NCBI RefSeq assembly: GCF_014697195.1
Contig: NZ_JACJRJ010000011.1
Span: forward strand, 1-64,000
DNA: 64,000 bases
Source: Cylindrospermum sp. FACHB-282
GTDB taxonomy: Bacteria > Cyanobacteriota > Cyanobacteriia > Cyanobacteriales > Nostocaceae
Direction of reading: 5' to 3'
The notes under the pieces were generated by a model. That model made no database searches. It was not told the origin of the DNA and saw only the letters and a program-made list of their open reading frames with translations. Shown here piece after piece: positions 52,128 to 61,013 of the stretch (positions within the stretch are counted from its first letter, which is position 1; each line of letters begins with the position of its first letter). A program made the translations under genes and the position numbers.

Positions 52128-53066
52128 TTATTGGTAAATTTGCGTAGCTTTGAGCATATGGTAGGTAATAATTAACTGAGTTAGAGCGAGGGGATAACTT
52201 TGCAATGTTTCCCCGGTTGTGCCGGCGATTTTGCCGAGTTCGGGGTTACTTTCGCGATCGCATATATTTCTTAAATAAGGCATATCGGAACACATAATAT
52301 GCTCTAACTTATTCACCTGTTCCAAGGTGGCATGACCATCCACTTCTAAGACATCTACCGGTTTACTCATATCCCTGTCTAGTCCGAGGCGAATTGCTGA
52401 CTGAGAATGATCGCTGGTAGAGTTGATAATCTCAGTAAAATCTGGGTGGGGAATTGAGGGACGGAGTACCAACCGCACATTCAGATGGTCATTGGTTTCA
52501 TCTTCTGCTTCGTTGGGGGGATAGAAACTCACGACTATATCCGACCATTGTCGCTGAGGACGGATATATTGCTCTGAATCTGGTTCGCGTTTTTCTAGTT
52601 CTGCCATCACCTGTTCAGGGGTGTAGCCGCGCTTTTGTGTGTCCCGCTTAACTTTCCACTTGGCCCGCAGTGGTTCAGGAGGTGCTAGGTAAACTTTGAC
52701 ATCGTAAGAATCGCGGGCAGCACGGGTAGAATAACCGAGTAATCCCTCAATAATCACGAATTTACTCGGCTTAATGTATTGCGGTGGCTCAAATGTCCCG
52801 GTTTTGTGGCTGTAAACTGGTTTGAGTATTGGCTGTCCCGTCCGTAGCAGCGAGAGATGTTGCTGCATAATATCTAGATGGTTACAATCGGGGTGAAGGG
52901 CAGTGATGCCAATTTCTGCACGTTGTTGGCGATCGTAACGGTGGTAGTCGTCTGTACAGATGAGGGTGACGTTTTCCGGCCCAAGTACCTGAGCAATCCC
53001 CCTAGTCAGTGTTGTTTTTCCAGCGGCGCTGTCACCGACGATACCTAGAATTATTGGACGGCTCAT
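52128..53066 (-). CDS. Phosphoribulokinase/uridine kinase family protein (PRK paralogue)
   Basis: A 312-residue kinase from ATG 53066 (MSRPIILGIVGDSAAGKTTL), which has GAGGGGG 4 nt upstream. An ATG 3 nt upstream is also possible, and the longer frame to 53153 adds unrelated sequence. Walker A is GDSAAGKT at 11-18. LICTDDYHRYDRQQRAEIGI and then TALHPDCNHLD match phosphoribulokinase substrate-binding blocks, as do YSHKTGTFEPP and VIIEGLLGYSTR. It differs clearly from the cyanobacterial Calvin-cycle PRK, whose P-loop region I recall as GDSGCGKST. It is probably a second member with unproven substrate. Confidence 0.8.
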   Translation of the reverse strand: MSRPIILGIVGDSAAGKTTLTRGIAQVLGPENVTLICTDDYHRYDRQQRAEIGITALHPDCNHLDIMQQHLSLLRTGQPILKPVYSHKTGTFEPPQYIKPSKFVIIEGLLGYSTRAARDSYDVKVYLAPPEPLRAKWKVKRDTQKRGYTPEQVMAELEKREPDSEQYIRPQRQWSDIVVSFYPPNEAEDETNDHLNVRLVLRPSIPHPDFTEIINSTSDHSQSAIRLGLDRDMSKPVDVLEVDGHATLEQVNKLEHIMCSDMPYLRNICDRESNPELGKIAGTTGETLQSYPLALTQLIITYHMLKATQIYQ

Positions 53067-53157
53067 CATACCCCCTCTGACAAGAGCAAGTTTATTACTG
53101 TAATTTTCACAGAATAGCTTTAATTTTATTCGGGAAGTAGGTAAGTAATTCAAAGAA

Positions 53158-53183
53158 AGACGTTGGATGCAACATCTCTACAC
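53158..53183. repeat. Copy of a palindromic repeat related to the one at 57.67 kb
   Basis: AGACGTTG-GATG-CAACATCT is an inverted repeat with one mismatch, followed by CTAC. On the other strand it reads GTAGAGATGTTGCAT..., matching the repeat at 57674-57701. It lies in the gap between the PRK paralogue and the GH13 gene, and may serve as a transcription end or be a small mobile repeat. Confidence 0.6.
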
Positions 53184-53204
53184 ATACAACGTCCTTACGC
53201 TCGT

Positions 53205-54908
53205 TTATTCCAAAATTACAAACTCCATCGGTTCTAGATCCAGCTGTACAAATAATGCTGTATTTCCAGGATCTGTGTGTTTTTGGATGGTAACGGGTCC
53301 CCCTTTACCGTAAAAAAACTTCATTGTGTCGCCACTATGGTGAATGGAACTGTCTACAATGACAAAATCACTCCTTCGCTCAGTGGTTGAGGTATTGTAG
53401 GCAATCAAAATCTCGTGATCGTCCAACATTCGAGAAAAAGCTAGGGTGCAATCCCTACCCCAAGGTAAACCAAAGTCGCGGCCATTGCCAGAGATTTGCC
53501 GGAAGTACATCCGACCGAAGCGCAGGGCTGGTAAATTTTTAAAGAGGGTGGCAATTTGAGCAATTTCTCGGTAAATGTTGCAGTTTTGATTGAGATAACT
53601 TTTCTGGTCATCTTCTAGGTCAAACAGCGCTTCCCGGATCAACTCATCTCCATTGCCTTCACCAGAAAATCCTTGCTCTGTACCGTAATAAATGCAAGGT
53701 GTGCCAATAGCACACAGCAAATAACCAATACCTGCAATCACCTGCTGATCAAAGGCACCTGCACCAAATCTCCGTTTATAATTTTGTCCGATTTGGTCAT
53801 GGTTATCGACGAATGTTACCAGGTAACGCCCCAATTCTCCACGACTTAAGGCTCGACCTCTCAGGGCCTCGTAGCGATTGATTAAATATGTTGGTGCGGC
53901 TAGATTCTTGATGGCATTAGGTAAATTTCCGTAGAGGGGAAAATCTAATACTGAGTCCAGTCCAAAATAGACTGTTTGGCTGTCAGTTGATGGGGTATTT
54001 GGGCCTGTGTAACGATTGATGGCATCATCATTACCGATTAATTCACCAAACAAGAAAAACCTGCGTTTTCCCAAGCTGTATGCATATTCACGAATTGCCG
54101 AACAAAAGTGGGAAATTGATAGTTCGCCAACATGCTTGACAGCATCCATGCGGAAGCCGTCAATGTCAGCTTCGCGCATCCAGTAATAATGGGCTTTTAT
54201 TAAAATATCCAGAACTTTTAGCCCATCTGGATTGTTCTCGTTGTTGAAGCCTTTGAGTGATAAAAAGTCTCCGTGCTGTGTTTCTGGATAACTATCCCAA
54301 TTCCTAATTTGACCCCGACGGTGATAGCAATTTTCGTTTCTCAATTCTGTGGGAATTGGTCTATCTTCTCGTCGCCATCCACCAAAAGGAAACTGAATAT
54401 CGTTGTAATAATAGTAGGGATAATCACCAGGGTAAGACCAGTTGTCTCCTGAATGATTAATCACTATATCTAGAACCACTCTCATTTCTCTTTGATGAGC
54501 TGCTTCTACTAAATCAATCAGGTCTTGTTTACTACCAAATCGGGGGTCAATACTGAGATAATTTTGAATCGAGTAGCCGTGGTATTTATCTGAGTCGCGA
54601 TTTGGGGCGTCGTTGTTTTCAAAGATTGGGCTTAACCACAAGGCAGTGCAGCCTAAATTCTGAATATAATCTAAATGTTCTTGAATTCCTCTGATAGTAC
54701 CACCGCAAAATTTCTTGAGTTGTTCTTGAGTACCACTACCTGCGGATCTGTCAGGTGTAAAAACTGGACTGCGGTTGTTGTCATCGTGAAAGCGATCAAC
54801 CATCAAGAAGTAGATAAATTCTTCTCGCCATTCGCGATCGCTATTCCAATATCTTTTACCGGGAATTGGCCGAAAGTCAATCTCAGCGATTGAAGTTGGA
54901 TCAGTCAT
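53205..54908 (-). CDS. GH13 family alpha-amylase-type glycosidase
   Basis: A 567-residue enzyme from ATG 54908 (MTDPTSIAEIDFRPIPGKRY), with GGTGAGG 6-8 nt upstream. The longer frame to 55097 would overlap the divergent methyltransferase gene by 12 nt and lacks family similarity. GH13 regions are complete: LDIVINH (146-152), DGFRMDAVKH with nucleophile Asp255, FLFGEL with acid/base Glu289, and FVDNHD with Asp368. There is no signal peptide, so it probably works on internal alpha-glucans such as glycogen or maltodextrins. Exact linkage specificity is unknown. Confidence 0.92.
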   Translation of the reverse strand: MTDPTSIAEIDFRPIPGKRYWNSDREWREEFIYFLMVDRFHDDNNRSPVFTPDRSAGSGTQEQLKKFCGGTIRGIQEHLDYIQNLGCTALWLSPIFENNDAPNRDSDKYHGYSIQNYLSIDPRFGSKQDLIDLVEAAHQREMRVVLDIVINHSGDNWSYPGDYPYYYYNDIQFPFGGWRREDRPIPTELRNENCYHRRGQIRNWDSYPETQHGDFLSLKGFNNENNPDGLKVLDILIKAHYYWMREADIDGFRMDAVKHVGELSISHFCSAIREYAYSLGKRRFFLFGELIGNDDAINRYTGPNTPSTDSQTVYFGLDSVLDFPLYGNLPNAIKNLAAPTYLINRYEALRGRALSRGELGRYLVTFVDNHDQIGQNYKRRFGAGAFDQQVIAGIGYLLCAIGTPCIYYGTEQGFSGEGNGDELIREALFDLEDDQKSYLNQNCNIYREIAQIATLFKNLPALRFGRMYFRQISGNGRDFGLPWGRDCTLAFSRMLDDHEILIAYNTSTTERRSDFVIVDSSIHHSGDTMKFFYGKGGPVTIQKHTDPGNTALFVQLDLEPMEFVILE

Positions 54909-55085
54909 AAATACCTCACCTATTTGTAAAATTAGCTCTACTGGGCTAGTTTTGTAACTGCACCCAATAAAGCTAAAACTGAAGCATTGGCTGAAAAATG
55001 GATATGGGTAATCCGATTCTTCTGAAACAGAGCCAATTTTTCCTACAACCTGAGAGAGATTTAGATCATTAAAGAGGGAGAATTC

Positions 55086-55748
55086 ATGCCGAAACAAACA
55101 CTGGGTCTAGAACAAAATGTTTATGATTATTTACTCTCTGTTTCTTTGCGAGAACCAGAAATCTTGACTCAACTGCGGCAGGAAACCGCCCAACATCCGA
55201 GGAGTATGATGCAAATTTCTCCTGAACAAGGGCAGTTTATGGCATTGCTGGTGCAATTGTTGGGAGCAAAGAAGACTTTAGAAGTAGGGGTTTTTACGGG
55301 TTACAGTTCTCTGGTGGTGGCGTTAGCTTTGCCAACGGATGGCCAGGTGGTAGCTTGTGATATCAGTGAAGAGTTTACAGCGATCGCACAACGCTATTGG
55401 CAACAAGCTGGGGTGGCGGATAAAATTGACCTGCACATCGCCCCGGCTATCGAGACTTTAGATCGGTTGCTGGCAAATGGTGAGGCTGAAACCTTTGATT
55501 TTGCGTTTATTGATGCTGATAAAAGCGGCTATGATGACTATTATGAGCGATCGCTAAAATTAGTGCGTCCAGGAGGACTAATTGCGATCGATAATGTTCT
55601 CTGGTCAGGGGCGGTAGCAGATCCCCAAGTGCAAGATAATCAAACTAAAAAAATTCGCGCCTTGAATCAAAAGCTACATCAAGACCAGCGGGTGAATATC
55701 AGTTTGGTACCAATTGCCGATGGTCTGACTTTGTTGCGGAAGATTTAG
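55086..55748 (+). CDS. Class I SAM-dependent O-methyltransferase (CCoAOMT-like)
   Basis: A 220-residue enzyme of the caffeoyl-CoA O-methyltransferase family. SAM motif I is LEVGVFTGYSSLVVALALP, the second site is VVACDISEEF, and the divalent-metal Asp is in FIDADKSGYDDYYE. RPGGLIAIDNVLWSG carries the second metal ligand. Such enzymes methylate catechol-type hydroxyls in a metal-dependent way. The natural substrate in cyanobacteria is not known from sequence. It is divergent from the GH13 gene, with about 180 bp between their starts. Confidence 0.92.
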   Translation: MPKQTLGLEQNVYDYLLSVSLREPEILTQLRQETAQHPRSMMQISPEQGQFMALLVQLLGAKKTLEVGVFTGYSSLVVALALPTDGQVVACDISEEFTAIAQRYWQQAGVADKIDLHIAPAIETLDRLLANGEAETFDFAFIDADKSGYDDYYERSLKLVRPGGLIAIDNVLWSGAVADPQVQDNQTKKIRALNQKLHQDQRVNISLVPIADGLTLLRKI

Positions 55749-55777
55749 GTCAAGGGGCGCTGAGGTAAGAGGAGGAA

Positions 55778-56680
55778 TCATTTTTCTCGCTGGATTTTTA
55801 ATTGCTGCTGTCGCCATTTTTCTTGCTGACGCGCTCTTTTTTCTTCTGTAAGGCTATCAAAGCAGTAGTGGCAAGAAATACCTTCTTCGTACTGTGGTAA
55901 AGTTTTATCTTCTTCAGAAATTGGGCGTCCGCAACTCAGGCACAAGTCGTAATTTCCTGCTTCTAAACCGTGACGGACAGCAACTCGCTCATCAAAAACA
56001 AAGCATTCACCTTCCCACAAACTTTTTTCTGGGGGGATTTCTTCTAAATACTTGAGAATGCCGCCTTTGAGGTGATAAACTTCGGCAAAGCCTTGGGACA
56101 GCAGAAAAGACGAAGCTTTCTCACAGCGAATACCGCCTGTACAAAATAGGGCAACTTTTTTGTTTTTGGTCGGGTCTAGTTCTTGGCGTACATATTCTGG
56201 AAACTCCCGAAATGAAGTAGTTTGCGGATTTTGTGCCTTTTGGAAAGTGCCGATATTCACCTCATAATCGTTGCGGGTGTCAATCAGGGTCACTTCCGGA
56301 TCTGCAATCAAGTCATTCCATTCCTGGGGGTTGACATAAGTACCAACTTGCTGATTTGGGTCAACTTCGGGTAATCCTAAAGTGACAATTTCTGACTTTA
56401 ACCGCACCTTCATCCGTTCAAAGGGCGGTGTAGCTGTGAAGGATTCTTTGTGTTCTATGTCTGCTAGACGGGGGTCAGCTTGTAAAAATGACAAAACAGC
56501 GTCAACTGCCTGACGAGAACCCGTAATTGTGCCGTTAATCCCTTCTGGTGCTAATAAAATCGTTCCCTTAACACCTTGTTCAATACAAAAAGATAATAGG
56601 CGATCGCGTTTGTCGGCAAAATCCGGTAGACTGACAAATTTATATAGTGCTGCAACAATTTGGCTATTTTCTGACTTCAT
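55778..56680 (-). CDS. trhO: tRNA uridine-34 hydroxylase TrhO (rhodanese domain)
   Basis: A 300-residue protein of the YceA/TrhO family, which hydroxylates U34 of certain tRNAs to ho5U using oxygen. The N-terminal acylphosphatase-like region has [16 protein letters not shown] (39-54). The rhodanese domain (about 120-220) has the active cysteine 180 in [16 protein letters not shown]. The C-terminal cysteine knuckle [11 protein letters not shown] ... [10 protein letters not shown] is also family-typical. The length is usual. It is convergent with the O-methyltransferase gene (29 bp apart). Confidence 0.93.
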   Translation of the reverse strand: MKSENSQIVAALYKFVSLPDFADKRDRLLSFCIEQGVKGTILLAPEGINGTITGSRQAVDAVLSFLQADPRLADIEHKESFTATPPFERMKVRLKSEIVTLGLPEVDPNQQVGTYVNPQEWNDLIADPEVTLIDTRNDYEVNIGTFQKAQNPQTTSFREFPEYVRQELDPTKNKKVALFCTGGIRCEKASSFLLSQGFAEVYHLKGGILKYLEEIPPEKSLWEGECFVFDERVAVRHGLEAGNYDLCLSCGRPISEEDKTLPQYEEGISCHYCFDSLTEEKRARQQEKWRQQQLKIQREK

Positions 56681-56752
56681 CCCTTTCGCAAAAGCACAAT
56701 CCTAAGTTAATATAACAACAGCAGCTACAATTACCTGCTTTTCTTATTTTAT

Positions 56753-56794
56753 TTTTGAATTTTGAATTTTGAATTTTGAATTTTGAATTTTGAA
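56753..56794. repeat. 7-bp short tandem repeat (TTTTGAA)n
   Basis: Six perfect copies of TTTTGAA just upstream of tRNA-Ala. Heptanucleotide arrays like this are typical of heterocyst-forming cyanobacteria. The copy number is a likely strain marker. Confidence 0.92.
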
Positions 56795-56802
56795 TTGTTT
56801 AC

Positions 56803-56875
56803 GGGGGTTTAGCTCAGTTGGTAGAGCGCCTGCTTTGCAAGCAGGATGTCAGCGGTTCGAGTCCGCTAACCTCCA
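56803..56875 (+). tRNA. tRNA-Ala (anticodon TGC)
   Basis: A 73-nt cloverleaf. The acceptor stem is GGGGGTT/AACCTCC with one G-U pair and discriminator A. The anticodon stem CCTGC/GCAGG has the loop TTTGCAA, giving anticodon TGC. The T arm has TTCGAGT. CCA is not encoded. The convergent DUF938 gene ends at the very next base. Confidence 0.96.
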
Positions 56876-57517
56876 TCAAAAATTTGCAAAACGTTGAAAC
56901 ACAACTGAAAGATTATTTGCTGGCATTTGGTAAGTTTCTTTTAATCTGAGGTTTTGTGCTTTAGCCGCTGCCACAACATCCTCTAAATTCCGCACACCCC
57001 AATCTGGGTTTTGTGCCTGTAATGACTCGTCAAAAGCTGCATTACTCAGTGCGGTATGTTCTCCGCCTTCTTTAAACGGGCCATATAAATAGAGAATACC
57101 ATTTGCTGGCAAGATCCGACCAGCCCCCGCCATTAGTCCCAGACAAGCTGACCAAGGGGAAATGTGAATCATATTAATATTGACGATGGCGACAATTGGC
57201 AAGTCAGGTAATGCTTCTTTCTCCACTGGCCAAACTGGCGTGCTAGCATCAAGTTCCAGGGGTGGATAAAGATTATCAGCAGGAAAGTATTCAGCCCAGG
57301 CGGTGATACTAGCCCTTAATTCCGGGTTTGGGTCAGAAGGCAGCCATTGGCGAGGGGCCAGGTACGGGGCAAAAAATACGGCGTGTTCGCCAGTTCCACT
57401 TGCCACTTCCAAAATAGTGCCAGTCGCGGGTAGTACTTCTAAGAGTACCTCTAGGATGGGTTCACGATTGCGCTGTGTTGCTGGTGCATTGTGTCGCGCA
57501 TCTGCTGGTGTGTTCAT
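56876..57517 (-). CDS. DUF938 family SAM-dependent methyltransferase-like protein
   Basis: A 213-residue protein from ATG 57517 (MNTPADARHNAPATQRNREP), the usual DUF938 opening. The longer frame to 57628 adds a non-homologous N-terminus. The SAM motif is ILEVASGTGEHAVFFAPYL. VAIVNINMIHISPWSACLGL and GILYLYGPFKEGGEHTALSN are the DUF938 blocks. The substrate is unknown. Its stop codon (56876-56878) abuts the last base of the convergent tRNA-Ala, leaving no room for a terminator between them. Confidence 0.88.
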   Translation of the reverse strand: MNTPADARHNAPATQRNREPILEVLLEVLPATGTILEVASGTGEHAVFFAPYLAPRQWLPSDPNPELRASITAWAEYFPADNLYPPLELDASTPVWPVEKEALPDLPIVAIVNINMIHISPWSACLGLMAGAGRILPANGILYLYGPFKEGGEHTALSNAAFDESLQAQNPDWGVRNLEDVVAAAKAQNLRLKETYQMPANNLSVVFQRFANF

Positions 57518-57673
57518 ATTCTCGTCTTTGCTTGAATACATAAAAATAAAAGCGTTCGTAGTCAGGACTTTAGTCCTTAAAATCCTCTCCCAAAGCGATA
57601 AATCCCTCACTACGAACAAAATTTTCATTTTACATTTTATTGTGTCTACCTTAGAGACCTCTCTCCTGCAAAT

Positions 57674-57701
57674 GTAGAGATGTTCCCTGCAACGTCTCTA
57701 C
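57674..57701. repeat. Palindromic repeat GTAGAGATGTT-loop-AACGTCTCTAC
   Basis: An 11-bp inverted repeat with one G-T wobble around CCCTGC, upstream of the DUF938 gene and divergent from the acyltransferase gene. It is the same family as the element at 53158-53183. Elements reading GTAGAGACGTTGCATGCAACGTC are widespread between genes in Nostoc-like genomes (from memory). Confidence 0.75.
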
Positions 57702-57853
57702 ACTCGCCCTTAGAGTGTCGGGAAGGGGGTTGAGCGATTAGGTCTTTTGTATTCCTTAAAAGCGATCGCACACTTTGAAAAATGGCAGAATTAATGGGAT
57801 GATCCGCTTGTAGTCGGGTTCGCCCTTTTTCGCCACAACATCTGGAGAGCAAC

Positions 57854-59269
57854 TTGCCAAAACCGATTCATTCCACGCAACCACCACTAAAATTTATTCC
57901 TCAGCGTTTTAACCCACTTATACTTAAAACTCTCCATTGGTTGCTGCCATTCTTCCTCAGATTTCGCACTCGGCCTTGGCTACCGGCGGGTATTCTCCAG
58001 ATAGAAGCTAAGAATGCCGAAGTATTAGCCGAACTCTACCAAAAATTCCAGGCCGGGAAAGTTCGCTTTTTGATTGCATTTCGCCACCCAGAGGTAGAAG
58101 ACCCCCTATCTATGATGTATCTGCTTTCGCGCATTGTGCCACAGGTAGCGCGTCAGCAAAATATTCCCCTGCAATATCCGCTTCACAGCTACTTTCTTTA
58201 TGATCGGGGAATGACCTTGTGGGCTGGTAATTGGCTGGGTTGGTTGTTCTCTCGCGCTGGGGGTGTACCAATTCGGCGTGGGAAACGCATAGACCGGCAG
58301 GCTATTCAAACAGCGCGAGAATTGTTCGCTAATGGGAAAATGCCGATCGCAGTTGCACCAGAAGGCGGTACTAATGGACATAGTGGGATAGTAAGCCCCT
58401 TAGAACCTGGTGTAGCCCAGTTGGGGTTTTGGTGTGTAGAAGACTTGCAAAAAGCTAACCGTTCCGAAGAAGTTTTCATTTTACCTGTCGCCATCCAGTA
58501 TCGCTATGTGGAAGCACCTTGGGGAAAACTCGATTGGTTATTGAGTAAATTAGAAGCTGATAGCGGCTTATCAGTCCAGGAAATTGATGAATCTGCCAAC
58601 CAAAACCGCGAAGACATTTTCTATCAACGCCTCTGTCGCTTGGCTGAACATCTAATTTCTGAGATGGAAGAGTTTTATCGTCGCTTCTATCATCAAGACA
58701 TCCCCAAAACCATCTCCATTGAAGCATCTGCCAGTCCCAATGAGGTATTAATTGCCCGACTACACCGCTTAATGGATAAAGCCTTACACGTCGCCGAGCA
58801 ATATTTTGGAATCCAGCCACAAGGTAATTTTATTGACCGTTGTCGCCGCTTAGAAGAAGCAGGATGGAGTTATATTTACCGGGAAGATTTGGCAGATATT
58901 CAGGCTTTATCACCCCTCAAACGCGGACTTGCAGATTGGATTGCTGAAGAAGCAGATTTGCGACTACAGCACATGAGATTAGCAGAGAGTTTTGTGGCAG
59001 TTACCGCCACCTATATTCAAGAACAGCCTACAGCAGAACGGTTTGCGGAAACTGTTTTACTCATTTTCGATATGCTTTCCCGCATTAAAGATTCAACCCT
59101 TCCAGGGCGTCCCCGGTTAGGTTGGAAAGGGTCACAAATCACCATAGGTAAGCCAATTTCTGTTACTGAACGCTGGCTAAATTCTCAAGCCGACCGTCAG
59201 GCATCTAGGCAAGGTGTGAGCGATTTGACACAAGAATTACAACTTGCTTTAGAAAGCTTGATTAGGTGA
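57854..59269 (+). CDS. PlsC-like glycerolipid acyltransferase
   Basis: A 471-residue protein. The PlsC/LPLAT motif H-x4-D is in FRHPEVEDPL (about 76-85), and the second block is VAPEGGTNGHS (about 168-178). These are the catalytic and phosphate-binding motifs of 1-acyl-glycerol-3-phosphate acyltransferases. The C-terminal half (about 260-470) is an extra helical region that is longer than in plain PlsC. The start is TTG at 57854 with GGAG 7 nt upstream; no ATG fits. It may acylate lysophosphatidate or another lipid. A 9-bp hairpin terminator follows. Confidence 0.87.
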   Translation: MPKPIHSTQPPLKFIPQRFNPLILKTLHWLLPFFLRFRTRPWLPAGILQIEAKNAEVLAELYQKFQAGKVRFLIAFRHPEVEDPLSMMYLLSRIVPQVARQQNIPLQYPLHSYFLYDRGMTLWAGNWLGWLFSRAGGVPIRRGKRIDRQAIQTARELFANGKMPIAVAPEGGTNGHSGIVSPLEPGVAQLGFWCVEDLQKANRSEEVFILPVAIQYRYVEAPWGKLDWLLSKLEADSGLSVQEIDESANQNREDIFYQRLCRLAEHLISEMEEFYRRFYHQDIPKTISIEASASPNEVLIARLHRLMDKALHVAEQYFGIQPQGNFIDRCRRLEEAGWSYIYREDLADIQALSPLKRGLADWIAEEADLRLQHMRLAESFVAVTATYIQEQPTAERFAETVLLIFDMLSRIKDSTLPGRPRLGWKGSQITIGKPISVTERWLNSQADRQASRQGVSDLTQELQLALESLIR

Positions 59270-59278
59270 AATGCCCTA

Positions 59279-59305
59279 TTCCCCTTCCCCAATAGAGAAG
59301 GGGAA
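59279..59305 (+). terminator. Hairpin terminator of the acyltransferase gene
   Basis: TTCCCCTTC (59279-59287) pairs with GAAGGGGAA (59297-59305), a perfect 9-bp stem followed by AATTT. It starts 9 nt after the acyltransferase stop and lies between convergent genes, so it may also serve the DUF3134 gene from the other side. Confidence 0.72.
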
Positions 59306-59342
59306 AATTTCCAGCCTCTCTCCCTATCCCCGAAAAAAAAAT

Positions 59343-59579
59343 CTACGATTCATCTAAACTGATCTCTGAGTCGTCATCATCATGATCGTAAGGGATATCA
59401 TCAAGATCAATCATCTCTGAGATTTCTTCTACTTCATTGAGATATTCAGATTCTACAGGTTCACGCGGTATTAAACGACCGGTAGACTTTAGCCATTCTA
59501 AAAGAATAAACTCATTACTTGTACGAATTACAGTGGCTCGTTGGTTACGAGGTTCTTCACGCAAAGGACCGTTAGGCAT
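59343..59579 (-). CDS. DUF3134 family protein
   Basis: A 78-residue protein. RNQRATVIRTSNEFILLEWL and then KSTGRLIPRE form the DUF3134 core known from cyanobacteria. The C-terminal third is very acidic (DLDDIPYDHDDDDSEISLDE), which may make a flexible tail. No function is known for the family. It is convergent with the acyltransferase gene and divergent from the MAPEG gene. Confidence 0.87.
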   Translation of the reverse strand: MPNGPLREEPRNQRATVIRTSNEFILLEWLKSTGRLIPREPVESEYLNEVEEISEMIDLDDIPYDHDDDDSEISLDES

Positions 59580-59869
59580 AATAAAAATTCACTTTGAATT
59601 GGGAAAAATTAGAGTGGCTGAAACTATTGGGCACTCATCAGTATAAAAAGCTATGAAGAGCAAGGTTTTCAGCTTTTACCCCCGTCACTTGCCTACTTGG
59701 CATTAAAAAAACCTGACAAGTGGATAATACTTTCAGTCTAAATCATCTTGACAAAAAAATCCTAATTTTCATATCATTACCAGCTTTGCTGATCCATTGC
59801 ACAAGGGCGGGCTGTCCGTCCCACCCCACAAGAGGTATACTGATCTTCTTAATGTATAAGGATTTTGGT

Positions 59870-60262
59870 ATGTCGCCCTGGACTAGTTTAATAACTGCTC
59901 TTGCGCTCTTGCTCTACTTTGTGGTAACAATTAATGTCGGCAGAGCCAGAGCTAAATACAAAGTGCCGGTGCCGCAAATGACGGGAAATCCCGACTTTGA
60001 GCGAGTGTTGCGCGTCCAGCAAAATACTCTAGAGCAGTTGGTTTTGTTTTTTCCCGCTCTGTGGCTGTTCTCTTTCTACGTTAACCCATTGTGGGGTGCT
60101 GGTATTGGTGGGGCTTGGCTTGTAGGTCGCGCTGCTTACGCCTGGGGATATTATCAGGCTGCTGAAAAGCGGGTAATTGGCTTTGCTATCAGTTCTCTCA
60201 GCGGTATAGTGTTACTTCTGGGTTCGCTGATTGGGATTATACAATCTTTAGTGCGGGTGTAG
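59870..60262 (+). CDS. MAPEG family membrane protein
   Basis: A 130-residue integral membrane protein from ATG 59870, with AAGGA 8 nt upstream. The open frame begins 150 nt earlier, but that part lacks similarity and the family is about 130 residues long. Four membrane segments are seen (LITALALLLYFVVTINVG, LVLFFPALWLFSFYV, GIGGAWLVGRAAYAWGYY, SSLSGIVLLLGSLIGII). The MAPEG signature FERVLRVQQNTLEQLVLF is intact. Members bind glutathione or eicosanoid-type substrates in eukaryotes; the bacterial role is unclear. Confidence 0.9.
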   Translation: MSPWTSLITALALLLYFVVTINVGRARAKYKVPVPQMTGNPDFERVLRVQQNTLEQLVLFFPALWLFSFYVNPLWGAGIGGAWLVGRAAYAWGYYQAAEKRVIGFAISSLSGIVLLLGSLIGIIQSLVRV

Positions 60263-60338
60263 TTTGATCTTAGCAGTGGACTCTCGTGACCCCTGTCCTA
60301 AGGGATATCAATTGCTGAGGAAGGGGAAGTGCAAAAAA

Positions 60339-60947
60339 CTAACTCGCCGCTAATTCACCCCATCCAATATAAGGTAATTTTGTGGCGATCGCCTTAACTT
60401 GATCAGCATTGGCTACCAACTGTCCGCAAGCGTCCCAAGTCCCAGAAATGAAGGTACTTCTTGTGCCTTCACCAATTGCAACTGGGGCTGTGTAATCACC
60501 AATTTGCACTTGCAATTTTTCTAAATCTATGGTGGTTGGGGCTTGAGGATTAGCTGCTACTAAATCTTGTAGTTGTTTGACTATCGCCGCCTCAGAGGTA
60601 ACGCAAGGTATCCCCATGGCGACGCAGTTACCAAAAAAGATTTCGGCGAAGCTTTCACCGATGACGGATTGAATTCCCCATTTAGCCAGGGCTTGGGGTG
60701 CGTGTTCTCGTGAGGAACCACAGCCAAAGTTACGATTGACTATTAAAATTTTCGCCCCTTGATATTGGGGTTGGTCAAAGGCATGTTCGCCGTTTAGGGC
60801 TTTTCGGTCATCGATAAACACGCCTTCGCCTAAGCCATCAAAGGTTACGGCTTTTAAATAGCGGGCGGGTATGATGCGGTCTGTATCAATATCGTTACCG
60901 ATTAAGGGGACACCGCGACCGGATACTGTTTTAACTTCACTTACCAT
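60339..60947 (-). CDS. leuD: 3-isopropylmalate dehydratase small subunit LeuD
   Basis: A 202-residue subunit of isopropylmalate isomerase (leucine synthesis). Key blocks are [16 protein letters not shown] and [19 protein letters not shown], the substrate-binding loop of the aconitase swivel domain, with [17 protein letters not shown] after it. The length is typical. It lies 66 bp downstream of leuC, so the two form a leuCD operon. Sure of the family. Confidence 0.95.
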   Translation of the reverse strand: MVSEVKTVSGRGVPLIGNDIDTDRIIPARYLKAVTFDGLGEGVFIDDRKALNGEHAFDQPQYQGAKILIVNRNFGCGSSREHAPQALAKWGIQSVIGESFAEIFFGNCVAMGIPCVTSEAAIVKQLQDLVAANPQAPTTIDLEKLQVQIGDYTAPVAIGEGTRSTFISGTWDACGQLVANADQVKAIATKLPYIGWGELAAS

Positions 60948-61013
60948 AATTTTAAGTTTTAGTTGAATTTTTACCCCCCTTGATGAAACAGCGGGGAGGG
61001 GTTGGGGATGGGG

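Noticed and set aside
54909-55097. N-terminal extension of the GH13 frame
   Set aside because: It would overlap the divergent methyltransferase gene, has no signal-peptide pattern, and the internal ATG has a good ribosome-binding site.
59720-59869. N-terminal extension of the MAPEG frame
   Set aside because: The family is about 130 residues, ATG 59870 has a good ribosome-binding site, and the extra 50 residues include a GC-rich repeat-like stretch.
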